This document shows, in pieces, positions 7,481-15,667 of a DNA stretch of 64,000 nucleotides. The position numbers and the translations under genes were made by a program. Each line of letters opens with the position of its first letter. The stretch's first letter is position 1. Source of the stretch: Brevirhabdus pacifica (GTDB lineage: Bacteria; Pseudomonadota; Alphaproteobacteria; Rhodobacterales; Rhodobacteraceae); NCBI RefSeq assembly GCF_002797755.1, contig NZ_PGFI01000014.1:62001-126000 (forward strand), written 5' to 3'. The notes beneath the pieces are model-generated. The model made no database searches and was not told the DNA's origin. It saw nothing but the letters and a program-made list of their open reading frames with translations.

Positions 7481-8821
7481 ATGCGACAGGTAATTCTGAC
7501 ACTCGTCACCCTTGCCCTGCTGGGGGCATCGGCCGCCGCGCTGGTGGTCTTTCTGGGGCTTTACAACGTCTCGGCCAAGGCCGGGCATTGGCCCGGGGTC
7601 AGCTGGGTCCTGCACACCACCTTCCGCAACTCGGTCGAGCTGCGTTCGGGCCCGCCCGCCTGGGTGCCGGCCGACCTCGGCCCCGAGCGGGTGGCCCTGG
7701 GCGCGCGCCATTTCGACACCGCCTGCCGCATCTGCCACGCCCGACCCGATGAAAAGCGCAGCGCCACGATCCGCAGCATGGTGCCGCGCCCGCCGCATAT
7801 CTCGACCGTTGCCAAAAAATGGTCGCCCGAAGAGTTGCACTGGATCGTGCGCGAGGGCGCCAAGATGACGGGCATGCCCGCCTGGCCCGCCGCCCGCGAT
7901 GACGAGGTCTGGGCGCTGGTGGCCTTCCTTGAAGCTTTGCCGGAGATGAGCGGCGAGGAATACGAGGCCCTGCTGGGCCGCGATGCGCCGGAGGCGGATG
8001 AAGCGCCGGGGCAGGAGGCGCAGGTTGCAGAAAAGGCACCGGAGGCCGCAGCCCGCCCGTCCGAGGCCGCGGCGTTGCAGGCGGCGGCACCCGGGGCGCC
8101 CCCCGCCCAGGCGCTGCCCGTGGCCGCCGGCGGGCCCGAGGGGCTGGCATATTGCGCAACCTGCCACGGGCGCGATGGGCGGTCTGACAATCCTTTCATC
8201 CCGCGCCTCGACATCCAGACGCCGGAATACCTGCTGCACGCTCTGGAAACCTACGCCGATGAGAGCCGGGGCAGCGGCTTCATGCTCCAGGCCGTCTCGA
8301 TGGTTTCTCCCGCTGCGCTGGCCGAATTGGCCGCCCATTACGGTGCCGTCGCCCCCGAGGGCGGCCATGGCGATGGAAAGGGCGGGGAGCCCGAGCGTCG
8401 CGATCCGGGCTTTGCCAAGAAGGATGTCGAACCCTCGCTCATGGCCGGGCCCGAGCCGAAGGAAAAGCGGAAGGGCGAGGAGCTGATCGCGCGCGGTCGC
8501 GCCCTGGCCGAGGGCCGTGCGGGGGATACGCGGGTGCCGGCATGTACCGCCTGTCATGGCCCCGTGGAAACGGGCCAGGAACCGCCCGCCGAGCTTGAGG
8601 CAGACTTTCCCGCGCTGGCCGGTCAGCACCGGACATTCCTGGAAAGCCAGCTGATCCTCTGGCGCAAGTCGCTGCGCGGTGGCGGCAAGGCGGCCGAGCT
8701 GATGTGGCAGGCCGCGCGCGATCTGACCGATGCCGACATCTCGGCGCTGTCGGCCTATTTCGCCTCGCTTCCGCCGCAGAAGCTGCCGGTCGCGCGCGGG
8801 CCGGGGGTGGTGCCCCGCTGA
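7481..8821 (+). CDS. triheme membrane-anchored cytochrome c
   Basis: The 446-residue protein has one N-terminal transmembrane anchor (about residues 3-28) and three class I cytochrome c heme motifs: CRICH (82-86), CATCH (225-229) and CTACH (355-359). An Ala/Glu/Pro-rich linker (about 165-215) and a charged linker (about 290-335) separate the domains. The first domain has a likely Met ligand in MTGMPAWP. The gene is 10 bases after ctaG with an AAGG ribosome site before ATG 7481, so it closes the oxidase operon. It probably carries electrons to the caa3 oxidase from the bc1 complex or another periplasmic donor. An upstream in-frame start inside ctaG would lack the signal-anchor form. Confidence 0.9.
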   Translation: MRQVILTLVTLALLGASAAALVVFLGLYNVSAKAGHWPGVSWVLHTTFRNSVELRSGPPAWVPADLGPERVALGARHFDTACRICHARPDEKRSATIRSMVPRPPHISTVAKKWSPEELHWIVREGAKMTGMPAWPAARDDEVWALVAFLEALPEMSGEEYEALLGRDAPEADEAPGQEAQVAEKAPEAAARPSEAAALQAAAPGAPPAQALPVAAGGPEGLAYCATCHGRDGRSDNPFIPRLDIQTPEYLLHALETYADESRGSGFMLQAVSMVSPAALAELAAHYGAVAPEGGHGDGKGGEPERRDPGFAKKDVEPSLMAGPEPKEKRKGEELIARGRALAEGRAGDTRVPACTACHGPVETGQEPPAELEADFPALAGQHRTFLESQLILWRKSLRGGGKAAELMWQAARDLTDADISALSAYFASLPPQKLPVARGPGVVPR

Positions 8822-8837
8822 GGGGCGAGGGCAGGGA

Positions 8838-10478
8838 TCACCGGCTGCCGGCCACGACCTTGTAAAGGGCGGCGCCACCGCTTCGGGCGACGAGGCGCAG
8901 GCGCGGATCCTCGGACAGGTCGGGACCCGCGTCCAGCATCAGCAGATGGGTGAACTTGCGCTCCCAGCCCAGCCAGAAAGGTCCTTCGCCGCGCGCGGCG
9001 GCGGCCTGCTGGGTGCGGGCATAGCGCTCGGCCTCGAACAGGCGCTGGCTGCTGATGGCATGGGCGGCGGGATGGGCACGGTCACGCCATTCCGGGCGCA
9101 GGCGCAGGGCGTGGACCCCCTGGAACAGGGTCGGCACGAAAGCATGCGACAGCGGCACCGCGTAGGCCTGGACATGCCAGAACACGGGCTCGCCTTCCTG
9201 TCCCGGGGCGCGCAGGGGCAGCACGCGCGCGCCCGGCGGCACGTGCCCCAGCATCTGGAAAACGGGGATCAGGCGCTGGTTGTACTCGGCCGTAAACCCG
9301 TCCATCAGCGCCACGCGCAGCCCCAGGATAAGGGCCGCGACCGTGCCGATGGCGACCCCGGCAAGTAGCCTCACGTCCTGCCAGCGAGTGGCCGCGACGA
9401 ACATCAGGCAAAACACCACCGGAAAGCGCATGTCCACCGCCGCGACCCCGTTCACCCAGCTGGGCGCCAGCAGCGACAAGGCCGCCATCGCCAGCAGCGG
9501 CCCCCGCATCGGCTCGGCGACGGTCAGCCTTGCGCCCGACTTGCGCAGGGCGAAGGGAACGATTGTGACGAAGAAGGCCAGCACCAGAAGCCCCGCCTGG
9601 TTCAGGTCGGGGGCCGAACGGGCAAGCCCCGCGTCCCAGAAGGGTGTCAGAAGCGCGCGGAACCGGTCCGCCAGGCTGCCGAAGGTGGTCAGGCTGCCGG
9701 CGGGGTTGGGCCCGGCGCGCGTCATCTCGGCCACCAGCGCCGCCAGCGGCAGCATGAAGGGAAGCACCAGCCACAGATGGGATGTCAGATGCCGGGCTTT
9801 CGGGCCCGCCGGTGCCTCGGCCAGGCGCTGGATCTCGCGCCCCGCTGCGCCCACCGCCAGCACCGCGAAGGCAAAGAGGTGCAGATAGAGAAGCGCGAAG
9901 GCCAGCGGCGTGAAGATCAACGCCCGCGCCCAGGGGCGCCGCCCCTCCGTCACCAGCCAAAGCGAAAAGGCATGAAGCGCGAAGGGAAAACCGATCAGGT
10001 AGTTCTGGAACCCCCAGAAGAACGGGGCCGAGTAGACCAGCAGCCCGGAAGCCGCGGACCAGTAGCTCCAGCGTCCCCAGATCACCCGCGACAGCACCGC
10101 CGTCGCCGCCACGGCGTTCAGCGCGTAAAGCACCATCGTCATGCGGGAGAAGAAGATCGCGCTGGCCGGGTGCCCAAGGGCGGCCCACAGGATGTCGGCC
10201 GCCGCGTTCGGCACGGCGCGGAAGACGTAGTCGTAATAGCGCGCAAGTTCGGTCCCCGGGTTGGCTGCCACGTAAAGCCGGGCGATGTGATTGGGCAGGT
10301 CGACCAGCGGCAGGTAGGGATGGGCCAGGATCGGCCAGGCCGCGGCAAGGGCCGCGAGGGCGATCACCAGGATCCGCAGGGCGGCGCCAAGGCGCGATTG
10401 GGCGCCCGCATCGCGCAGGCGCGTGTCAGCCGGCACCTCGGCGCGGGCCGCCGTCGGGACCTGGGCCGAGGCGGTCAC
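8838..10478 (-). CDS. polytopic membrane protein, possible GT-C type glycosyltransferase
   Basis: The 546-residue protein has roughly ten or more transmembrane helices and a soluble C-terminal portion of about 120 residues. After the first helix it has PYLPLVDLPNHIARLY, in the place where GT-C sugar transferases carry acidic catalytic residues in the first periplasmic loop. No named family was certain. A GTG start overlaps the stop of the adjacent GT2 gene (GTGA), so the two are coupled. With the GT2/GtrA pair upstream, a role in transferring a lipid-linked sugar to an envelope glycan is the best inference. Confidence 0.75.
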   Translation of the reverse strand: MTASAQVPTAARAEVPADTRLRDAGAQSRLGAALRILVIALAALAAAWPILAHPYLPLVDLPNHIARLYVAANPGTELARYYDYVFRAVPNAAADILWAALGHPASAIFFSRMTMVLYALNAVAATAVLSRVIWGRWSYWSAASGLLVYSAPFFWGFQNYLIGFPFALHAFSLWLVTEGRRPWARALIFTPLAFALLYLHLFAFAVLAVGAAGREIQRLAEAPAGPKARHLTSHLWLVLPFMLPLAALVAEMTRAGPNPAGSLTTFGSLADRFRALLTPFWDAGLARSAPDLNQAGLLVLAFFVTIVPFALRKSGARLTVAEPMRGPLLAMAALSLLAPSWVNGVAAVDMRFPVVFCLMFVAATRWQDVRLLAGVAIGTVAALILGLRVALMDGFTAEYNQRLIPVFQMLGHVPPGARVLPLRAPGQEGEPVFWHVQAYAVPLSHAFVPTLFQGVHALRLRPEWRDRAHPAAHAISSQRLFEAERYARTQQAAAARGEGPFWLGWERKFTHLLMLDAGPDLSEDPRLRLVARSGGAALYKVVAGSR

Positions 10479-11485
10479 GGCCCGTCCTCCGGATCCGGGC
10501 CTACGATTTCGTCGACGATGAAACGCGGGCGGCGCTTGGTCTCCATGTAGATCTTGCCGACGTATTCGCCGATGATCCCCAGCGCGATCAGCTGGAAGCC
10601 CCCCAGCATGAAGACCGCCACCACGATCGAGGCCCAGCCTTCCACAGTGCGTCCCATGGCCCATCCCACGACCGAGTAGAGCACCATCAAGAAGGACATG
10701 CCCGCCGCCGCGAGGCCGATCCAGGTGGCGTATCGCAGCGGCCGGATCGAGAAGGAGGTCACCCCGTCGAGCGCCAGCGCCAGCATCTTGCCCAGGGGAT
10801 ACTTGCTTTCGCCCGCGAAACGCTCAGGGCGCTCGTATTCGACAATCTCGGTGTCAAAGCCGATCTGGCGCACGATGCCGCGCAGGAACAGGTTCACCTC
10901 GTCATAGCGGCGCAGCGTCTCGATCGCCCGGCGGCTCATCAGCCGGTAGTCGGCGTGATCGGCCACGATATCGACGCCCATGGAGCGCAGGGTCTCGTAA
11001 TACATCCGGGCCGAGCGGCGCTTGAACGCCGTATCCGCCTGCCGGGAGGAGCGCACGCCGAAGACGATCTCGGCGCCACGTCCATGGGCCTCGATCATGC
11101 GGGGGATGGCGGCCGGATCGTCCTGCAGGTCGGCATCCATGCTGATCAGCACGTCCCCCGGGGCCGAGAGGAGGCCGGCCAGAAGTGCCGCCTGGTGCCC
11201 GTGGTTGCGCGACAGGCGCACGCCGCGCACCCTCGGGGTCCCGGCCCCCGCCTCGGATGCCGGGGCTTGGGCGGCCTTCTCGATGATCTCCCATGTCGCG
11301 TCGGTCGAGCCGTCGTCGACCAGCACCAGCAGCGGCGGGGCGGCGATCAGGCCCTTGGACAGAAGCTCGTCCGATAGATCCCCCAGGCGGCGCAACAGCT
11401 CGGGCAGGCCCTCGGCCTCGTTGTAGCAGGGGATGACGAAACTCAACCTGCCGAGGGGCAGGCGGGGGGTGTCAGGGTCGCTCAT
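10475..11485 (-). CDS. family 2 glycosyltransferase, DPM1/GtrB-like
   Basis: The 336-residue protein has a GT-A fold domain (about residues 12-240): FVIPCYNEAEGL, VDDGSTDATW, and the DAD motif in ISMDADLQDDP. Two C-terminal transmembrane helices (about 255-310) include IALGIIGEYVGKIYMETKRRP, the standard ending of polyprenyl-phosphate sugar transferases. It should transfer a sugar from a nucleotide sugar to undecaprenyl phosphate on the cytoplasmic face. ATG 11485 (MSDPD) was chosen over an upstream in-frame start because it begins close to the domain. It overlaps the GtrA-like gene by 14 bases. Confidence 0.92.
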   Translation of the reverse strand: MSDPDTPRLPLGRLSFVIPCYNEAEGLPELLRRLGDLSDELLSKGLIAAPPLLVLVDDGSTDATWEIIEKAAQAPASEAGAGTPRVRGVRLSRNHGHQAALLAGLLSAPGDVLISMDADLQDDPAAIPRMIEAHGRGAEIVFGVRSSRQADTAFKRRSARMYYETLRSMGVDIVADHADYRLMSRRAIETLRRYDEVNLFLRGIVRQIGFDTEIVEYERPERFAGESKYPLGKMLALALDGVTSFSIRPLRYATWIGLAAAGMSFLMVLYSVVGWAMGRTVEGWASIVVAVFMLGGFQLIALGIIGEYVGKIYMETKRRPRFIVDEIVGPDPEDGP

Positions 11486-11894
11486 CGCTTGGTCCTTCCC
11501 GCAGGGGACGCGCAAAGACCAGCAGCCTGCCCCCTGCGAACATGGTCACGCTGTAGATCGCCATGCCCGCAAGCTGTGCCGGCACATAGGCCAGGCCCGT
11601 CTGCAACAGGCCGGCGGTCACCGCCAGGTTGCTGGCGAAGGCCGCTGCAAAAAGTGCTGCGAACCCCACCGCCGAACCGGCCCAGGGGGCGGGTTCGGCC
11701 CCCGGTTCGCGAAAGACCCAAAGGCGGCTGCCCAGGAACGTCAGGACCAATCCGGCGCCGTAGCCCAGGACATTCGCTGCCAGCAGGCCGGCCCCCATCC
11801 CAAGCCGCGCCCAGAAGATGACGGCGCCGCCCAGCAGGGTGGCCAATACGCCAACCGTGGCGAAACGCAGGGCCTGTCGCGCGATCTGTCTCAT
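11472..11894 (-). CDS. GtrA-like small membrane protein
   Basis: The 140-residue, four-helix protein opens with RQALRFATVGVLATLLGGAV, the usual GtrA family opening, and ends with a VFARPLREG tail. GtrA-like proteins are thought to flip undecaprenyl-phosphate sugars across the membrane. It sits between a methyltransferase (ATGA overlap) and the GT2 gene (14-base overlap), the normal partner. ATG 11894 is favoured by the overlap and the conserved opening. Confidence 0.88.
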   Translation of the reverse strand: MRQIARQALRFATVGVLATLLGGAVIFWARLGMGAGLLAANVLGYGAGLVLTFLGSRLWVFREPGAEPAPWAGSAVGFAALFAAAFASNLAVTAGLLQTGLAYVPAQLAGMAIYSVTMFAGGRLLVFARPLREGPSDERP

Positions 11895-12601
11895 GGTGCC
11901 CCCTCGCCCGGGGCGGTGGCGACGCACATGTGCTGTGCCCCCAGCGGGCAGCGGCGCAGCGCCGGGTCCAGCCGCCGCAGTGTGGCCAGGGCGGCCGGGA
12001 AGAAGACGTGATACTCGGTGCCCACCGCGACCCAGCCCGCCGCGGCCACGTGGCGGCGCAGGCGCCGGCCCGACAGGAGCCGCGCGTTGGCATCGAAGGG
12101 GCAGGTGCGCACGGCACGCACGGTCAGCGGGTTAAGGGGGTTATGCTCGAATATGGCCAGCCGGCCGCCGGGGCGCGTGACGCGGCGCAACTCGTGCAGC
12201 CAATGGTCATGCTCTTCCCAGGGGATGTGGTGGAAGACGCAGGCACTGAAAACCAGATCGAAGCTGCCGTCCTCGAAGGGCAGGCGGTTTTCGGTGATCG
12301 CCACATGGCGCTCAGGGCCCGGAGACCGCTCCTGCGCCAGCGCGAGGCTGGCGGGGGAGACATCGGCGCAGACCGGGGCATTGTCTGGGAAGTGGCGGCG
12401 GAAGCCGGGCAGGGAATTTCCGATGCCGCTGCCGAAATCCAGCATCGCAGGGCAGTCGAGCCCGGCCCCGTCCGCCAAGCGGCGAAGCTGCGCGATCTTG
12501 TAGTCGGCGAAATAGGCGGGGTCCTCGCCAGTCAGGCGAATATTGTCCAGGTGCTGCCGATGGTAATCGGCCGCGTAGCTGTCGAATTCAGGATCCTGCA
12601 T
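11891..12601 (-). CDS. SAM-dependent methyltransferase, class I
   Basis: The 236-residue protein has the Rossmann SAM-binding motif LDFGSGIGNSLP (near residues 54-65), a second motif ADVSPASLALA, and the post-II segment GSFDLVFSACVFHHIPWEE typical of the Methyltransf_11 group. The substrate is unknown. As first gene of the methyltransferase-GtrA-GT2-membrane protein operon it may modify a glycan or its lipid carrier. The stop overlaps the next start (ATGA). Confidence 0.88.
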   Translation of the reverse strand: MQDPEFDSYAADYHRQHLDNIRLTGEDPAYFADYKIAQLRRLADGAGLDCPAMLDFGSGIGNSLPGFRRHFPDNAPVCADVSPASLALAQERSPGPERHVAITENRLPFEDGSFDLVFSACVFHHIPWEEHDHWLHELRRVTRPGGRLAIFEHNPLNPLTVRAVRTCPFDANARLLSGRRLRRHVAAAGWVAVGTEYHVFFPAALATLRRLDPALRRCPLGAQHMCVATAPGEGAP

Positions 12602-12987
12602 GCCTTTGACGCCCGTGTCGCGCCGGTCTGTGCCGGCTTGTCGCCCCTCGCGGGCAGTGGTCGGACTCTAGGCCTCGCGGGGCGGCTTGCCCAGAATGGG
12701 GCAGCCGGCGAAATTTTTTTCACTTCTCGTGACGTAAAACCGCGACAGCGCAGGCTGGCGCCCTATCTCGCCGAAGAACGGGTGAGAGATACATCGGATG
12801 ACATGCCCGAGGAAAAGCGGCGAGGCAGAAATTCATGGGGTCGATCGAGTTTTACCAGTGTGACTGGGCGATTTTCCGCTGTAAATTTGAGGTGCGGCAG
12901 TGGTGTTCCGACGGTTTGAATGTATGAAGACAAAAAAAAAGACACTCCGCACACCCACCCTTGTCACGGAAAGGCGCTAGCTCTGAA
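12602..12987. other. intergenic region between the glycan and stressosome operons
   Basis: These 386 bases separate divergent operons and should hold both promoters. The right half is less GC-rich than the surroundings. It includes a perfect CCAGT-GTG-ACTGG dyad (12855-12867) and a run of nine A residues (12931-12939). No convincing gene or EcfG-type promoter was seen in it. Confidence 0.6.
12855..12867. promoter_or_regulatory. small dyad upstream of the rsbR-like gene
   Basis: CCAGT-GTG-ACTGG is a perfect 5-bp inverted repeat about 120 bases before rsbR. It could be an operator for either divergent operon. The arms are short, so chance cannot be excluded. Confidence 0.35.
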
Positions 12988-13872
12988 ATGTCTATCACAA
13001 GCTTGGAAGAGGTTTTGAAGATCCTCCGCGAGGACTTTGACGACATCCTGCAACAGTGGCTGGAAACCCAGCGCGAAGAAGGAATTCGTCGACCCGATCT
13101 TTTCTCGGACAGCGAAAGCTACCGGCAGGCCAAGAACCTCCTGACCGCCTTCGCCTCTGGCATGACCTCAGCTTCCCAGGAAGGGCGTCCCAATCTGGAC
13201 GATCCCAGCTGGGCGGACCTGCGCGCCGTGCTGGAAGAGATCACCCATGAGCGTGTCGAGCGCGGCGTTTCCGCCGGCGAGATGGCGACCTTCGTGCTGG
13301 CGCTCAAGACGCCGCTTTTCATGCGCCTGCGCAACAATCTCAAGGACAGCCCCGATGCGCTGGTCAGCGAGATCAGCCGTCTGTCGCGCATGATCGACGC
13401 CTTTGCCATGCGCACCAACGAGGTGTTCATCGAGGAGCGCGAGCAGATCATCCAGCGCCAGCGCGACGAGATGATGGAGCTTTCGACCCCCGTCGTGCAG
13501 CTGTGGGAGCGTATCCTGACGATCCCGCTGATCGGCACGCTGGATTCGGTCCGCGCCCAGGAGGTGATGGAAAACCTGCTGAACTCGATCGTCGAGCACC
13601 GCGCCGAGGTCGTGATCGTGGACATCACCGGCGTTCGCGTGGTCGACACGCAGGTCGCGCAACACCTGCTGCGCACTGCCGCCGCCGTCCGCCTGATGGG
13701 CGCCGAGTCGATCATCAGCGGCATCAGCCCCAAGATCGCCCAGACCATGGTCGAGCTGGGCGTCGACGTGGGCGAGATCACCACCCGTCCCACCATCCGC
13801 GCCGCCCTGGCGCTGGCGATGAACCGCGTTGGCTTCGAGATCCGGGCCAACAAGGAAAGCGCCCGTGACTGA
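12988..13872 (+). CDS. rsbR: RsbR-like stressosome protein (RsbRD_N + STAS)
   Basis: The 294-residue protein has an N-terminal helical sensor domain (about 1-155) of RsbRD_N type (VLKILREDFDDILQQWLE, then a helical segment with EREQIIQRQRDEMMELSTPV). A C-terminal STAS domain follows (about 165-290). Thr167 in ELSTPV and Thr221 in VRVVDTQV match the positions phosphorylated by RsbT in Bacillus RsbR proteins. In the known system RsbR and RsbS form a large particle that holds RsbT until stress. ATG 12988 was chosen; a TTG nine codons upstream has no ribosome site. It overlaps rsbS by eight bases. Confidence 0.9.
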   Translation: MSITSLEEVLKILREDFDDILQQWLETQREEGIRRPDLFSDSESYRQAKNLLTAFASGMTSASQEGRPNLDDPSWADLRAVLEEITHERVERGVSAGEMATFVLALKTPLFMRLRNNLKDSPDALVSEISRLSRMIDAFAMRTNEVFIEEREQIIQRQRDEMMELSTPVVQLWERILTIPLIGTLDSVRAQEVMENLLNSIVEHRAEVVIVDITGVRVVDTQVAQHLLRTAAAVRLMGAESIISGISPKIAQTMVELGVDVGEITTRPTIRAALALAMNRVGFEIRANKESARD

Positions 13873-14227
13873 CGCCGCCTCCATCTATCACGTCGAGAAC
13901 GTGTTGTTGGTGGCGATCCGCGATAACATCACGGATACCGACATCATCACCCTGCAGGAAGAGCTGTCCCACAGGATCGTCTCGGACGGCGCGCGCGGGG
14001 TGGTGATCGACATCTCGGCTCTCGAGATCGTCGACACTTTCGTCGGTCGCATCCTTGCCCAGCTGTCGTCGATCGCGCGGCTGCTGGCGGCCGAGACCTA
14101 CATCGTCGGCATGCGCCCGGCCGTGGCAATGACCCTGGTCGAGCTTGGCATGGACCTGTCGGGCAGCCGCACGGCGCTCAGCCTGTCCCACGCCCTGCGC
14201 AGCTTGAGGGCCAGCAGGCTGGCATGA
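13865..14227 (+). CDS. rsbS: RsbS-like STAS protein
   Basis: The 120-residue product is a single STAS domain with VVIDISALEIVDTFVGR (residues 46-62) and VGMRPAVAMTLVELGMDL, a close family match to RsbS. In Bacillus RsbS the phosphorylated residue is Ser59 in VVDS; here the equivalent position is Thr58. The gene starts with GTG, overlaps rsbR by eight bases and ends in an ATGA overlap with rsbT, so the three are co-translated. Confidence 0.92.
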   Translation: MTDAASIYHVENVLLVAIRDNITDTDIITLQEELSHRIVSDGARGVVIDISALEIVDTFVGRILAQLSSIARLLAAETYIVGMRPAVAMTLVELGMDLSGSRTALSLSHALRSLRASRLA

Positions 14228-14631
14228 TCGGGGCGGATGCGTGTCCTGTCCTGACCGTTCCCCTGAGGGACGAGCGTGACATCGCGGCCGCCCGGTCGGC
14301 CGTGTCACGCGAACTGGACAAGCGGGGCGCCCGCGCCCTGCGCAAGGTGCGTTTCGTCACCGCCGTCAGCGAGATCGTCCGCAATGCGGTCGATCACGGC
14401 GGCGGTGGCGAGATGTCCGTCTTCGTCAAGGAGCGCCCGCTCGAGATCTGGGTCCGCTGCACCGATACCGGGCCGGGGATCGCGGATATCGACGAGGCAT
14501 TGCAGGACGGGTTCTCGACCGCCCGGAGTATGGGCAAGGGGCTGGGCGGCGCGAAGCGGCTGGTGGACTCGTTCGAAATCACAAGCCGCGTCGGCGGCGG
14601 AACCACCGTGGAGATATCAGCCGCCCTATGA
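14224..14631 (+). CDS. rsbT: RsbT-like serine/threonine kinase
   Basis: The 135-residue protein is a GHKL/HATPase of the RsbT/RsbW group. The N box is SEIVRNAVDHGG (Asn54), the G1 box is DTGPGI (81-86), and the G2 region is GKGLGGAKRLVD (104-115). RsbT phosphorylates the STAS proteins RsbR and RsbS and then leaves the stressosome to activate a downstream partner. Both ends show ATGA overlaps with neighbours. Confidence 0.93.
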   Translation: MIGADACPVLTVPLRDERDIAAARSAVSRELDKRGARALRKVRFVTAVSEIVRNAVDHGGGGEMSVFVKERPLEIWVRCTDTGPGIADIDEALQDGFSTARSMGKGLGGAKRLVDSFEITSRVGGGTTVEISAAL

Positions 14632-15665
14632 AGCAGTCCGTAGAGATCTCAGAAAGAAGCGGCGTCGCGGAAGCACGCCGCATGGCACAGAGATATGCCT
14701 CGGACCTTTCCCTCGGCGCCGAGCGCGAGGATCGTCTGGCCATCGTCGTGACCGAAATGGCGACCAACCTGCTGCGCCATGCCGCCGGCGGCCGGATCCT
14801 GCTTCAGGAAATCCCCGTTCAGCGCGCGGGCGCCGCGGCTGAGGGCGCGCGCCGGTTGATGGTTGCGGCGGTCGACACGGGCCCCGGCATTCCCGACATC
14901 GGCCGCGCGCTTCAGGACGGCTATTCCACCCTTGCACCCGGCATCGGCGGGTCGGGCGGCGTCGGTCTTGGGGCCATGCAGCGGCTGGCCGACACGTTCG
15001 ACATTCATTCCGAACCGGGCGGGGGCACGGTCGTCTGCTGTTCCTTCGGGGCCGCCAACCCACAGCTTGCGGGCGTGGACCTTGCGGGGTTCCGCATGAA
15101 CTACCCCGGCGAGATCGAGTGTGGCGACAACTGGACGGCGCGGGTCCGCGACGGGGTGGTCGAGATCCTGGTCATCGACGGGCTGGGCCACGGCCCCCGC
15201 GCGGCCGCCGCCGCCGAGGAGACGCTGAAGGCGTTTGCCCTGCGTCGCGACAAGGACCTTGTCACACTGATGGAGAACCTGTCGGAAGACGTGCGCGCCA
15301 CCCGCGGCAGCGTGGCCGGGCTGCTGCAGATCGAGGCCGCGAACAACCGGGCCTATTACGGCGGGATCGGCAACATCACCGCGATGGTGGCGGCGCCGGG
15401 CAGCGCGACACGACGGCTTATCTCGCGCGACGGGCGGCTGGGCGGTCCGGCCCGAAGTCTTCAGACCGAGGAACTGGACCTGCGCCCGGGCGATACGCTG
15501 ATCCTGCACTCCGATGGTATAGCGACCCTGCGCGGGATTGACCGGATGACCGGGTTGCTGCGACATTCGCCGGGGTTGATCGCGGCGTCCCTCATGCGCG
15601 ACCATAACCGGGGCCGCGACGACGCCTGTGTCGTTGTCGCCCGGATCGCGCGGCCGGAGGTGTAA
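14628..15665 (+). CDS. fused RsbT-like ATPase and PP2C-type (SpoIIE/RsbX-like) phosphatase
   Basis: The 345-residue product joins two modules. Residues 1-140 form a GHKL ATPase domain (TEMATNLLRHAAGG, VDTGPGIPDI, GVGLGAMQRLADTFD). Residues 155-345 form a PP2C domain with metal-binding aspartates in ECGDNW, VIDGLGHG, LHSDGI and GRDDACVVV. In known stressosomes RsbX resets RsbR and RsbS by dephosphorylation and RsbT phosphorylates them; this protein has both folds in one chain. It overlaps rsbT by ATGA and ends two bases before the kinase gene. Whether the ATPase half acts as a kinase or only binds a partner is unknown. Confidence 0.92.
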   Translation: MKQSVEISERSGVAEARRMAQRYASDLSLGAEREDRLAIVVTEMATNLLRHAAGGRILLQEIPVQRAGAAAEGARRLMVAAVDTGPGIPDIGRALQDGYSTLAPGIGGSGGVGLGAMQRLADTFDIHSEPGGGTVVCCSFGAANPQLAGVDLAGFRMNYPGEIECGDNWTARVRDGVVEILVIDGLGHGPRAAAAAEETLKAFALRRDKDLVTLMENLSEDVRATRGSVAGLLQIEAANNRAYYGGIGNITAMVAAPGSATRRLISRDGRLGGPARSLQTEELDLRPGDTLILHSDGIATLRGIDRMTGLLRHSPGLIAASLMRDHNRGRDDACVVVARIARPEV

Positions 15666-15667
15666 CC

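Noticed and set aside
12961-12987. TTG start of the rsbR-like gene
   Set aside because: No ribosome site precedes it; ATG 12988 has GGAAAGG upstream and fits the domain start.
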